A DNA stretch of 64,000 nt from Jejudonia soesokkakensis (GCF_042664795.1 NZ_JBHTBN010000001.1:248001-312000), one strand, 5' to 3'; counted from the first letter of the stretch, positions 26,276 to 34,241 are shown. A program made the numbers and translations. Notes: a model not told the origin generated them from the sequence alone.

Positions 26276-26656
26276 ATGGCAGAAGATATTAAAACCAGAT
26301 ACAGTGATAAGGAACTTAACGAATTTAAAGTTCTCATTTTGGATAAAATTGAAAAAGCACAAGCTCAACTTGAATTGATCGAAAGTGCTTATAAAAACGA
26401 TAGTAATAACGGAACAGATGACACCTCACCTACGTTTAAAGCCTTTGATGAAGGAAGTGAAGTAATGAGTAAAGAAACTTCATCACAACTGGCTATTCGT
26501 CAGGAGAAGTTTATTCGTGACCTTAAAAACGCACTGATTCGTATTGAAAATAAAACCTACGGAATTTGCCGTGTGACCAAAAAATTAATCAATCCTGAAC
26601 GATTAAAGCTAGTGCCGCATGCTACCTTAAGTATTGAGGCAAAGAATATGCAATAA
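26276..26656 (+). CDS. TraR/DksA-family protein lacking the zinc cysteines
   Basis: 126 residues. A long N-terminal helical coiled-coil region (about 12-90) is followed by the DksA-type C-terminal motif 'YGICRVTKKLINPERLKLVPHATLSIEAK'. Only one of the four expected cysteines remains (Cys98); its partner is Thr101, and the second CxxC pair is absent (the region reads VPHATL). The acidic coiled-coil tip required by E. coli DksA is not obvious (GTDDTSPTF instead). In Flavobacteria such proteins commonly sit after ileS. It probably still binds RNA polymerase's secondary channel, but this is inference. Confidence 0.88.
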   Translation: MAEDIKTRYSDKELNEFKVLILDKIEKAQAQLELIESAYKNDSNNGTDDTSPTFKAFDEGSEVMSKETSSQLAIRQEKFIRDLKNALIRIENKTYGICRVTKKLINPERLKLVPHATLSIEAKNMQ

Positions 26657-26685
26657 TTGGTTTTGCAGACAGAAACTTTACACAT

Positions 26686-26713
26686 GCCCTAAAAATACTT
26701 TAGGGCTTTTTTT
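26686..26713 (+). terminator. Intrinsic terminator after the DksA-like gene, abutting the next ATG
   Basis: GCCCTAAA (26686-26693) pairs with TTTAGGGC (26699-26706), followed by seven Ts and AT. The T-tract runs directly into the ATG of the next gene at 26714. Confidence 0.88.
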
Positions 26714-27346
26714 ATGCTGAAAACACTCGTCCTTCTATTTTTTGTTTTTATTATTTCTGAATCTGCTGCGCAGAAAATTCTTCAGAAAGAAATAGATGCT
26801 CAACAAATTACACAGCTCTCTATTGATGGTACGAGTATTTTTAAAATCGAAATATTTTCCGAAGAAAGAAATACAATCGAAATTATTTCAAACATTGAAG
26901 GTGAATATTCAGAAAGCATGATGATTGCTACAAAAATTATAAAGAACGCACTCTCCATAAGCAGTGCGTTTTCGCCTTATTTTAAAAAAGATAATGATAA
27001 GCTAGCAGCCCATAAAATAGAGTCGGTAAGTTTGGTTATAAAGGTGCCTCACCAAATGGTGGTAGGAGTTATTTCAGATATTGCAAATCTAACTATTGAT
27101 GGCTTGTATAACTTTGTAGATGTTTCCCTAGAAAACGGAAAGTGTACCCTGACAAATTTTATAGGAAATGCAACTTTGGTAACTAACGAAGGAGACATAT
27201 TGGTAAAGGCAAGTGCCGTTGATGTCTCTGGAACTCTGTTTTCAAAACTTGGAACTGAAATCAATGAATTACCAGACGGGAATAGATTTTTGATAGAGGC
27301 GTATAGTCTAAGAGGAGATATCGTATTACAACAAACCGAAAAATAG
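26714..27346 (+). CDS. Exported protein of unknown function (DUF4097-like beta-helix features)
   Basis: 210 residues. The first 20 residues are a signal peptide (MLKTLVLLFFVFIISESAAQ), which fixes the start even though the ATG directly follows a terminator T-tract with no leader. The body consists of short beta repeats ('VSLVIKVPHQMVVGVISDIANLTIDGLYNFVDVSLENGKCTLTNFIGNATLVTNEGDILVK') of the kind seen in DUF4097 or head-GIN periplasmic proteins. It precedes lspA by 73 bp. Family resemblance is weak; function unknown. Confidence 0.7.
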   Translation: MLKTLVLLFFVFIISESAAQKILQKEIDAQQITQLSIDGTSIFKIEIFSEERNTIEIISNIEGEYSESMMIATKIIKNALSISSAFSPYFKKDNDKLAAHKIESVSLVIKVPHQMVVGVISDIANLTIDGLYNFVDVSLENGKCTLTNFIGNATLVTNEGDILVKASAVDVSGTLFSKLGTEINELPDGNRFLIEAYSLRGDIVLQQTEK

Positions 27347-27349
27347 TGT

Positions 27350-27357
27350 TATTTTTG
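27350..27357 (+). promoter_or_regulatory. Candidate -7 box of lspA
   Basis: TATTTTTG matches TAnnTTTG, 4 bp after the upstream stop codon. It is followed by an inverted repeat ATTCTCA (27363-27369)/TGAGAAT (27380-27386) in the presumed leader before the lspA ATG at 27420. Confidence 0.5.
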
Positions 27358-27419
27358 CCAGTATTCTCATAAAATAATTTGAGAATCCCATTGTTATAAT
27401 AGTTTACCTTTTACAACCT

Positions 27420-28040
27420 ATGTCTCTTAAAAAAGCCGCTTTATTGATCATACTTATTCTTTTAATTGATCAAATTTCTAAAATTTACATTAAAACACAT
27501 TTCGCTTTAGGAGAGGAAATTCGTGTGTTTGATTGGTTTCGCATTCACTTTGTAGAAAATGAGGGAATGGCCTGGGGAGCTAAAATTCCAGGCACCTACG
27601 GAAAACTTATTTTAACCTTGTTTAGATTGGTTGCTATAGTCGGGATTGGATATTGGTTATGGGATTCTGTTCGGAAAAATGCTTCCAGAATTCTTACAGT
27701 TTGTATTGCTCTAATCTTTGCAGGTGCCTTTGGGAATATTATTGATTCGGTTTTTTACGGACTTATTTTCGACGGAAGCAATGCTCAGGTTGCCCACATC
27801 TTTCCTGAAGCAGGAGGGTATGCCCCCGTGTTTTATGGAAAAGTAGTAGATATGCTATACTTTCCATTGTGGAGCGGCGTACTGCCAGAGTGGATTCCAT
27901 TTTGGGGAGGAGAATACTTTACCTTTTTCGAACCCGTATTTAATATCGCAGACGCTTCAATTAGTATTGGTGTTATTTTGCTTATTATTTTTAATAAGCG
28001 AGCTTTTCCTAAAAAAGAAGAAGAAGTTAAAACTGAATAG
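27420..28040 (+). CDS. lspA: Lipoprotein signal peptidase (signal peptidase II)
   Basis: 206 residues, longer than the usual ~165 because of an insertion between the third and fourth membrane helices (about 115-170), a form typical of Bacteroidota. It cleaves diacylglyceryl-prolipoproteins before the lipobox cysteine. Four membrane helices are visible (about 5-22, 62-82, 92-112, 176-196). The catalytic aspartates correspond to Asp144 in KVVDMLYFP and Asp178 in FNIADASI; the conserved ENEGMAWG and AFGNIID blocks are present. The last 14 bp overlap the 3' end of the convergent PAS-protein gene. Confidence 0.95.
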   Translation: MSLKKAALLIILILLIDQISKIYIKTHFALGEEIRVFDWFRIHFVENEGMAWGAKIPGTYGKLILTLFRLVAIVGIGYWLWDSVRKNASRILTVCIALIFAGAFGNIIDSVFYGLIFDGSNAQVAHIFPEAGGYAPVFYGKVVDMLYFPLWSGVLPEWIPFWGGEYFTFFEPVFNIADASISIGVILLIIFNKRAFPKKEEEVKTE

Positions 28041-29163
28041 TAAACATCAAATTTTCCTGATTTCCGCAGCTAACGTTGATTTTTCCGTTAAGGGACTCAA
28101 TTTGATTTTTAAGAATAAATAAGTTTAGCTTGGTCGAATTCTCGAGGTTTTCTGGATTGCTATGAACTGTAAATAGGTCTTCTGGGTTTTCATTGATTTC
28201 AAGAATACCTCTGGTATCTTTAAAGACAAGATGTTTTTTACCATTTTCTTTATAAGTATACACATCTATAACCAGCACTTTTCCATCTCGTTTATTGCTT
28301 AATAAATAAGAAAGAATAGACGTAAAAATGTTCTCTAAAAATACAGGATTAAAATTCACTTTGGGTACTTCAGAAAACTCTGAGAAAATCTCTGTTTCTG
28401 AAATTTCATCATGTAACTTCCGTTTCGCCTTGATTAAATAATCTTTTAAATCTAACCGTTCTAAAGGTTGCGTAGATTTAGACTGAATATCTACAATCTC
28501 ATTAAGACTTTCAATTGTGTTATTTAAGCTTTCTGAAATATGTTCCAGATTTGCAATAAGCTCTTTTTCTTCAGATTTTGATTCTGCTGCTTTTAAAAGC
28601 TCTAAAGTTAGCTGAAGATTGCTGCCTTGAGATCGTATATTGTGTGTAACCAAATTAGCAAAATTAAGCAGGCGCTTATTTTGCGAAGCAATTGTTTTTA
28701 GAGAACGATTAAGATCTTTTTTCTTGCGAAACTCTTTATCAATATCTCTAAAAACCCCTCTCATACCAATGATTTCTCCCTGAGAATTAAACACAGGCTT
28801 TCCAGTAGTATGTGCCCAAAAAGTGGTCCCTGAATAAGTTCTCATTTTAATTTCAGTATTAAAAGGAACTCCCTTGCTACAAGCTAGTGAAATTTCAATA
28901 GCATTTTCTCTATGGTGACCTTCTGCGTAAAAAAGAAAGAGTTTTTTAGGGGTTGGTTGGAACTCTTCGGGGATTAGTAAGAGTTTTCTAGCTTGAGGAT
29001 CTAAAAATGTAGTTTTTTTTAAAAAATCAATGCTCCATCCTCCAGAACCTGTAAGACGGGCTGTTTCTTTATAGTAAAAATTTGAAGAAGCTAAGCTATT
29101 GCTTATGTGAGGTTGCTCTTCTTTAGCAAGGAATTTACTCCTTTTCTGTAATAAGAAGTTCAT
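28027..29163 (-). CDS. PAS-domain protein with degenerate histidine-kinase module
   Basis: 378 residues, no membrane segments. A PAS domain spans about 30-145 (ending GVFRDIDKE). A DHp-like helical region follows with His174 in FANLVTHNIRSQGSNL, the HisKA-like position seen in flavobacterial PAS kinases. The C-terminal ATPase region is poorly conserved: the N-box reads 'LENIFTSILSYLLSNK' without the usual Asn pair, the G1 box is reduced to DTRG, and no GxGxG lid is visible. It is probably a weak or inactive kinase, or a kinase-like signal adaptor. No response regulator is adjacent. The gene end overlaps lspA convergently by 14 bp. Confidence 0.8.
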   Translation of the reverse strand: MNFLLQKRSKFLAKEEQPHISNSLASSNFYYKETARLTGSGGWSIDFLKKTTFLDPQARKLLLIPEEFQPTPKKLFLFYAEGHHRENAIEISLACSKGVPFNTEIKMRTYSGTTFWAHTTGKPVFNSQGEIIGMRGVFRDIDKEFRKKKDLNRSLKTIASQNKRLLNFANLVTHNIRSQGSNLQLTLELLKAAESKSEEKELIANLEHISESLNNTIESLNEIVDIQSKSTQPLERLDLKDYLIKAKRKLHDEISETEIFSEFSEVPKVNFNPVFLENIFTSILSYLLSNKRDGKVLVIDVYTYKENGKKHLVFKDTRGILEINENPEDLFTVHSNPENLENSTKLNLFILKNQIESLNGKINVSCGNQENLMFTIQF

Positions 29164-29232
29164 TTACATAAGTTTTATGGTCGAAATATACTATAAATAA
29201 TACAATTTGTAAGTAAAATCTTTCAATATTTT

Positions 29233-29673
29233 TTATTCGGTAGGTGCCAAAAGGTAAAATGGATAGTAAGGAAGGTTGCGTAAGACCCAATATATAACTG
29301 CTATACCAAAGTATCCATAGATAAACCATGAATTGTAAAAAAACCAAACTCGGTATTGGGTTTCGTTCACGTAATTATATACCCGAAGCCCTAATGCATA
29401 AAGAATAATTGGTAATGAAAGTACCATAAAAGGGTTTAGCCTAAAAGCACTTAAAAATTTAAGATGAAATAATTGATGCAAAGCACGTTGAGAGCCGCAA
29501 CCTGGACAGTGAAAACCAGTTATGGTGCGCATTGGGCAGGAAAGAAAGAAGGAGGAATCTGAGGACGGATTATAGAAATAATAGAGTAAAAAAAAGCCGA
29601 TGAGACCTAGCCCTGAACCTGTAATAACGAGTATTTTCTTAGGAGTTAGCAGCAATTTGAATGATAAAAGCAA
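29233..29673 (-). CDS. DUF2752 membrane protein
   Basis: 146 residues. Hydrophobic helices at about 14-34, 78-98 and 108-132 flank the signature CP..TITGFHCPGCGSQRAL (Cys46, Cys56, Cys59), the hallmark of DUF2752. The cysteines suggest a metal or redox site at the membrane face, but no activity is established for the family. Its first 35 bp overlap the 3' end of the CD225-like gene upstream on the same strand, showing translational coupling. Confidence 0.88.
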   Translation of the reverse strand: MLLSFKLLLTPKKILVITGSGLGLIGFFLLYYFYNPSSDSSFFLSCPMRTITGFHCPGCGSQRALHQLFHLKFLSAFRLNPFMVLSLPIILYALGLRVYNYVNETQYRVWFFYNSWFIYGYFGIAVIYWVLRNLPYYPFYLLAPTE

Positions 29674-29917
29674 ATAAAATTACTATGAGATATAAAAATA
29701 ATAGGATACCAATGCTGGCAGCACTCCATATCGAAAATTTCTTAGCATCATCTGCGGCTTTCTGTGCTTCTTCATAGCGTCCCTGATACCATAATTGTTC
29801 AACTTTAGCAGCTTTTATAATAGCAACTATGCCAAGTGGCATGCAGCATAAAACAGTCGTTAAGATAGCCCAGACTAAATGATTTTCTGGCGGAGGTCCG
29901 TGGGGATTTACATTCAT
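29639..29917 (-). CDS. CD225/dispanin-family small membrane protein (copy 2)
   Basis: 92 residues from ATG 29917. An ATG nine codons upstream is less likely because it would add residues with no match to the neighbouring paralogue. The sequence PPENHLVWAILTTVLCCMPLGIVAIIKAAKVEQLW is the CD225/dispanin (IFITM-like) hairpin with its CC motif, followed by a short amphipathic loop with A-x-x-A-A-D-D-A-K-K and a second membrane helix. It is paralogous to the gene at 29989-30267 and overlaps the DUF2752 gene by 35 bp. Confidence 0.88.
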   Translation of the reverse strand: MNVNPHGPPPENHLVWAILTTVLCCMPLGIVAIIKAAKVEQLWYQGRYEEAQKAADDAKKFSIWSAASIGILLFLYLIVILFAFIIQIAANS

Positions 29918-29933
29918 TACACAAATATAGGAC

Positions 29934-29968
29934 AAAAAAAACACCCTTTCCTAATCGAGGCAAGGGTG
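29934..29968 (-). terminator. Terminator between the two CD225 paralogues
   Basis: On the minus strand CACCCTT (29962-29968) pairs with AAGGGTG (29942-29948) and is followed by eight Ts. It lies between the two CD225 genes and may leave partial read-through to the second. Confidence 0.75.
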
Positions 29969-29988
29969 CTGTAAATTTCTATTTTAGA

Positions 29989-30267
29989 TTAAAATCCTCC
30001 TCCGGCAACACCGATTACTACGAAGAATAAAATATAAAGTACCCAAACAATTGCTGCTGCTCCCGCAGCCCACATTGAATATTTTTTTGCATCATCAGCA
30101 GCTTTTTGTGCTCCTGCGTGATCACCTGCCATCCAAAGTTCTTTTACTTTAGTTGACTTAATAATAGCTACGATACCTAATGGTAAGCAGCATAAAACTG
30201 TTGCTAAAATTGCCCATACCAAATTATTATCTGGCGGAGCACCAGCTGGATTGTTTTGTGTTTCCAT
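29989..30267 (-). CDS. CD225/dispanin-family small membrane protein (copy 1)
   Basis: 92 residues. Two membrane helices: PDNNLVWAILATVLCCLPLGIVAIIK (about 12-37) with the CC motif, and a C-terminal helix (about 70-88). The linker contains DHAGAQKAADDAKKYSMWAA, nearly the same as in the neighbouring paralogue. Members of the family insert as hairpins and affect membrane properties in eukaryotes; bacterial roles are unknown. A strong terminator follows at 29934-29968. Confidence 0.9.
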   Translation of the reverse strand: METQNNPAGAPPDNNLVWAILATVLCCLPLGIVAIIKSTKVKELWMAGDHAGAQKAADDAKKYSMWAAGAAAIVWVLYILFFVVIGVAGGGF

Positions 30268-30312
30268 GTTACTTAGTTGATTAATATTAAGATTTAAATA
30301 TACTAGCTTTTT

Positions 30313-30876
30313 TTAAAACATAAATATTTTTTCGGGCGTAATGCAATAATTTAGAGGAATATCTATGTTTTCATGGAGTATTTTTTCTTCAGGCGGAAAG
30401 AATGAAAGCCCCACAAATTGAGTTGTAGTTTCACATTCTGCCAAAAAACGATCGTAAAAGCCTTTGCCATATCCTACTCTGTTTCCGAAGGTATCATAAG
30501 CGAGCAACGGTACAAAAACGACCTCAATTTGTGAAGGGGAAACCTCAAATCCATCTTTTGGTTCTGTTATTCCGTAAGCGGAAGTTTCCAGCACTGTATT
30601 TTCTTGTAATAAAAAATGAGTCATTTTCATAGTTTCAAAATTTGCTTTTGAAATGACAACACTTTTATCTTTTCCCTGAAGAATATGAAGCAAATATTCT
30701 GTATTGACTTCTTTTTTTTCAGAAATAGGTAAATATATATGGTAATTAGTTTTCCCCCAGATCGGGAGCTCTAACGACTTATTTGCTATCTCCAGGCTCA
30801 TTTCTTCAATAGCAGAATTGGATACCTGTTTGCGTAGTGCGAAATATTTTTTTCGTAAGGTTTTTTTATCCATCAT
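30313..30876 (-). CDS. 5-formyltetrahydrofolate cyclo-ligase
   Basis: 187 residues, normal length. ATP-dependent conversion of 5-formyl-THF to 5,10-methenyl-THF. The C-terminal signature VGYGKGFYDRFL (about 139-150) and the N-terminal K(T)LRKKYFALRK block identify the family (MTHFS/YgfA/FthC). Its start overlaps the stop of the AstE-like gene by 4 bp, so it is the last gene of the overlapping protease-RimK-AstE-MTHFS operon, an unusual link between a folate enzyme and RimK-type ligation. Confidence 0.93.
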   Translation of the reverse strand: MMDKKTLRKKYFALRKQVSNSAIEEMSLEIANKSLELPIWGKTNYHIYLPISEKKEVNTEYLLHILQGKDKSVVISKANFETMKMTHFLLQENTVLETSAYGITEPKDGFEVSPSQIEVVFVPLLAYDTFGNRVGYGKGFYDRFLAECETTTQFVGLSFFPPEEKILHENIDIPLNYCITPEKIFMF

Positions 30877-31865
30877 TCACCACTTTCCAAAACTCCTTTA
30901 GGATCCGTTTTTTCAGTAGAGATATGAAAAATAGCATCTCCTTGATTAACTATTGGAGCATGATTTACATTTATAATATACCCCGCGTTTGGTGCAGTAA
31001 CCTTAAAGCGCATGGTCCCATAAGGATCTGTAATAGTAGCTAGAAACTCATCTTTTTCTACGTATTTATTACAATCAATTTTTACATGTAACAAACCACT
31101 TCTTTGTGCACGTATCCACCTGCTTTTTTCAATAAGAACAGGAGGTTTTTTGGCTTCTACTATTTTATGCTCTTCTCCTAACATTTTTAGATGGTTTAAA
31201 AAACGTACAACGCCATCAAAACCCTCTTTCACTATATATTTATTACTTTCTAGAGACTTTCCTCCTTCAAATAATAAAATGGGGATTCCCATTCCATTAC
31301 AGGTGTTTCTATAGGTTTTATTCAAATTTGAAGAGAAAACTGTAAAGGGAGCATTAAAGATATTAGATAATTCTAGTAGTTGCTCATTATCCGGACTAAT
31401 CCGTACCTGTGGTGCATTAAACCGCTGGGCACCTCCAGTGTGAAAATCAAGACAATAATCAGCATGAGGTAATATTTCTTTCGTAAAATGATAGGCAACC
31501 CTACTCGCCAGAGAACCAGTTTTAGTGCCAGGGAAAGATCTGTTCAAGTCACGTCCATCGGGAAAAGCTCTATCTGCATTTAAAAATCCGAAGATATTTA
31601 AAATTGGAATGCAAATAATAGTTCCAATACGAGGCTTATTAATTTTTTTTGCAATTACCTGCCGTACAATTTCTACTCCATTGATCTCATCCCCATGAAT
31701 TCCGCCCGTTAGTAAGACTGTAGGCCCTGCTTTTTTGGACCGTTCAATAATGACGGGAATTTCAACTTTTGTGGAGGTATATAATTTTGCAAAGCTAAAG
31801 TTGATGGTTTTACTTTGGCCAGGTTTAATAGTCTCCCCCAGAATGATGAGATTATTATTTTTCAT
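30873..31865 (-). CDS. Succinylglutamate desuccinylase/aspartoacylase-family metallohydrolase
   Basis: 330 residues. An M14-like carboxypeptidase fold: zinc residues His57 and Glu60 in GGIHGDE and His142 in LDFHTGG, with GRDLNRSFPG (about 104-113) as the substrate-carboxylate-binding block. The C-terminal ~90 residues form a barrel-sandwich-like domain ('LLHVKIDCNKYVEKDEFLATI'). It should remove an acyl or amino-acyl group from an amino acid or peptide end; in this operon removal of a glutamyl tail is an attractive inference. Start and stop overlap those of rimK (TAATG) and MTHFS (ATGA). Confidence 0.88.
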   Translation of the reverse strand: MKNNNLIILGETIKPGQSKTINFSFAKLYTSTKVEIPVIIERSKKAGPTVLLTGGIHGDEINGVEIVRQVIAKKINKPRIGTIICIPILNIFGFLNADRAFPDGRDLNRSFPGTKTGSLASRVAYHFTKEILPHADYCLDFHTGGAQRFNAPQVRISPDNEQLLELSNIFNAPFTVFSSNLNKTYRNTCNGMGIPILLFEGGKSLESNKYIVKEGFDGVVRFLNHLKMLGEEHKIVEAKKPPVLIEKSRWIRAQRSGLLHVKIDCNKYVEKDEFLATITDPYGTMRFKVTAPNAGYIINVNHAPIVNQGDAIFHISTEKTDPKGVLESGE

Positions 31866-32740
31866 TAGTCTACGTTTCGCTCAGCATATTTTATGATCAT
31901 GCTTGCAATGTCCTTTCCGGTAGCATTTTCAATGCCTTCTAATCCTGGCGAAGAATTTACTTCGAGAATTAAGGGTCCTCTGGCAGATTGTAACATATCG
32001 ACACCAGCAACACCCAGCCCCATTGCTTTAGCAGCTTTTAAAGCAGCACGCTCTTCTTCATCGCTAAGTTCAATGACTTCTGCGGTACCACCACGATGTA
32101 GATTGCTTCTAAACTCTCCTTCTTTACCTTGTCGTTTCATAGCGCCAACTACTTGACCATCTATAACAAACGCTCGAATATCTGCCCCGCCGGCTTCCTT
32201 AATAAACTCCTGAACAATCACCCTTGCTTGTAAGTTATTAAAAGCTTCAATAACCGACTCTGCCGCTTTTTTCGTTTCAGCAAGAATAACACCAATGCCT
32301 TGTGTTCCTTCCAATAATTTAATGATAACAGGTGCTCCACCTGCTTGCTCTACAATTTCCTTTACATTTTTAGAGTAGTTTGTAAATATGGTTTTAGGCA
32401 ACCCAAGACCGGCACGCGACAATATTTGTAAGCTTCTTAACTTATCACGGGAACGAACCAACGCTTGAGACTCTGTAGTGGTAAAACAACGCATCATTTC
32501 AAATTGACGCACAACCGCTGTTCCATAAAAAGTCACAGAAGCACCTATTCGAGGAATTACAGCATCAACATGTTCTAGTTGCTTTCCTCTGTAAAGGACC
32601 ACTGGGTTTTTTTTCTCCATGACTATGTCACATTTGGTATGATTGATCACTTCAATCGAGTGTCCTCTTTTCTTACCTGCTTCAATAAGTCGTTTTGTAG
32701 AATACAGATTAGGATTTGCAGATAATATTTTTAAATTCAT
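31865..32740 (-). CDS. rimK: RimK-family alpha-L-glutamate ligase (copy 1)
   Basis: 291 residues, an ATP-grasp ligase. The N-terminal substrate domain has the RimK block PRIGASVTFYGTAVVRQFE (about 65-83), the ATP-binding glycine loop is 'LLEGTQGIGV' (about 140-150), and the metal-binding motif is LEVNSSPGLEGIE. E. coli RimK adds glutamates to ribosomal protein S6 and also makes poly-alpha-glutamate. It overlaps the retropepsin gene by 4 bp and the AstE-like gene by 1 bp. The actual acceptor here is not known. Confidence 0.92.
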   Translation of the reverse strand: MNLKILSANPNLYSTKRLIEAGKKRGHSIEVINHTKCDIVMEKKNPVVLYRGKQLEHVDAVIPRIGASVTFYGTAVVRQFEMMRCFTTTESQALVRSRDKLRSLQILSRAGLGLPKTIFTNYSKNVKEIVEQAGGAPVIIKLLEGTQGIGVILAETKKAAESVIEAFNNLQARVIVQEFIKEAGGADIRAFVIDGQVVGAMKRQGKEGEFRSNLHRGGTAEVIELSDEEERAALKAAKAMGLGVAGVDMLQSARGPLILEVNSSPGLEGIENATGKDIASMIIKYAERNVD

Positions 32741-33225
32741 TTTGTCGTTTTTTTCTTCTTAATAACTGTTTTTTTAGGACTGGAATTTTTGGGCAAGTTA
32801 AGTTCTTTTTGCTTTAGCTTGTAAGATAAATTTGTTTGTGTAATATCGACCACAAATTTCTTTAGTAAAAATTTTCTACCTATTAAAACTGGATACTTCA
32901 TTTCTTCTCGATCACTTAAAGTTAAATAAATAGGAAATGTTTTTCCGAAGAGCTCAATTTCTGTTAAAATACGGTACCGTGCTTGTGTTTGTCCGTTGCT
33001 GCTTTTGACCACCTTTACATCATACTCATCAAAAATGAATACTTTTTTGTGATATGCCGGATGATCCTTGTCTAAGAATTTACATTTTAGATAATTATCT
33101 TCAACTACCACATTTTTACAATGAATACTCGAAGTATACGCTCCAGTATCAATTTTAATATCAATGTCGCTAAGTTGCAGAGCAGGAAAATCTGCTTTAT
33201 CTATCCTTCCAATTTTTCGTCTCAA
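32737..33225 (-). CDS. Retropepsin-like aspartic protease of the RimB/PF05618 type
   Basis: 162 residues. The motif KIDTGAYTSSIH (Asp26-Thr-Gly) and the later PVLIGRKFLLKKFVVD block match the putative 'ATP-dependent zinc protease' family (PF05618), structurally a pepsin-like fold; its Pseudomonas member RimB acts with RimK. The C-terminal tail is very lysine-rich. It is the first gene of the overlapping four-gene operon. In this setting it may trim or process glutamate-tagged proteins. Confidence 0.87.
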   Translation of the reverse strand: MRRKIGRIDKADFPALQLSDIDIKIDTGAYTSSIHCKNVVVEDNYLKCKFLDKDHPAYHKKVFIFDEYDVKVVKSSNGQTQARYRILTEIELFGKTFPIYLTLSDREEMKYPVLIGRKFLLKKFVVDITQTNLSYKLKQKELNLPKNSSPKKTVIKKKKTTK

Positions 33226-33308
33226 ATAGTAAAAATTTTAAATCGCAAGATACAAATTTGCGATGCCAACGGCGCGTTTCAAGGCGTTCTTCTGAAAGTT
33301 TTATGATT

Positions 33309-34184
33309 CTATCGGGTTTTATTGCGTTCTAAATACCCAATAATACTTTTTGAAATATTTTTCCCTGTGGTTTTCTCAATCCCTTCAAGTCCAGGAGTAG
33401 AATTTACTTCTAATACTAACGGACCTCTACTTGACTGAAGGATATCTACCCCACAAACCCCTAGCTGTAAAGCTTTAGCAGATTTTATTGCAATATGTTC
33501 TTCTGCAGTGGTGAGTTGTATTACTTCTGAAGAACCTCCTCTGTGCAAATTGGACCTGAAATCACCTTCTTTGCACTGTCGTTTCATGGAAGCCACCACC
33601 ACTCCGTCCACAACAATAGCTCTTAGGTCTGCTCCTTTAGATTCTGCAATATATTCTTGTATTACAAACTTTACATTACTGGTTTGTAGTGTTTCAATAG
33701 TTGCCAATGCATTTTTAGGACTTTCTGAAAGAATAACCCCATTGCCATGAGTGCCTTCAAGAATTTTGATAATTACAGGGTAATCTCCAAAAGTTTTTAA
33801 AAGATCCTCATTATAAAAAGGATGCCCCAAAGCAGTTCTTGGAACAGGAATACCAGCCTTTGTTAAGATCTGAAATGACATCCACTTATCTCTCGAATGT
33901 ATAATCGAATTGGCAGATACTGCACTAAAAATCCCAGCGGCTTCAAATTGTCGAACCAAAGAAGCACCATAAAATGTATTGGAAGCTCCAATTCTAGGGA
34001 TAATAGCATGTAGATCATCTACAATTTCATTATGATAATAGATGATTGCTTTGCTGTCTTCAGTAACAATTGTAAAATAAGAAGGATCCAGCACTTCCAT
34101 TTCATGGTTGCGCTTTTCACCAGCTTTTACAAGACTTTGCGTAGAGTATAATTTCTCTCCCCGGGAAAGGATGGCAATATTCAT
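33309..34184 (-). CDS. rimK: RimK-family alpha-L-glutamate ligase (copy 2)
   Basis: 291 residues, the same length as copy 1 and clearly paralogous: PRIGASNTFYGASLVRQFE, ATP loop LEGTHGNGVILS, and LEVNSTPGLEGIE. It lies 83 bp upstream of the protease gene, outside the overlapping part of the operon, and 57 bp downstream of the TonB receptor gene. The two copies diverge at surface positions (for example 'HGNG' versus 'QGIG' in the ATP loop), so they may use different acceptors or extend different parts of a tail. Confidence 0.92.
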   Translation of the reverse strand: MNIAILSRGEKLYSTQSLVKAGEKRNHEMEVLDPSYFTIVTEDSKAIIYYHNEIVDDLHAIIPRIGASNTFYGASLVRQFEAAGIFSAVSANSIIHSRDKWMSFQILTKAGIPVPRTALGHPFYNEDLLKTFGDYPVIIKILEGTHGNGVILSESPKNALATIETLQTSNVKFVIQEYIAESKGADLRAIVVDGVVVASMKRQCKEGDFRSNLHRGGSSEVIQLTTAEEHIAIKSAKALQLGVCGVDILQSSRGPLVLEVNSTPGLEGIEKTTGKNISKSIIGYLERNKTR

Positions 34185-34241
34185 AATTGTTATTTCGCAG
34201 TCGCTAAAGTAACAAAAAGAATATTGCCTAATTCTATATCC

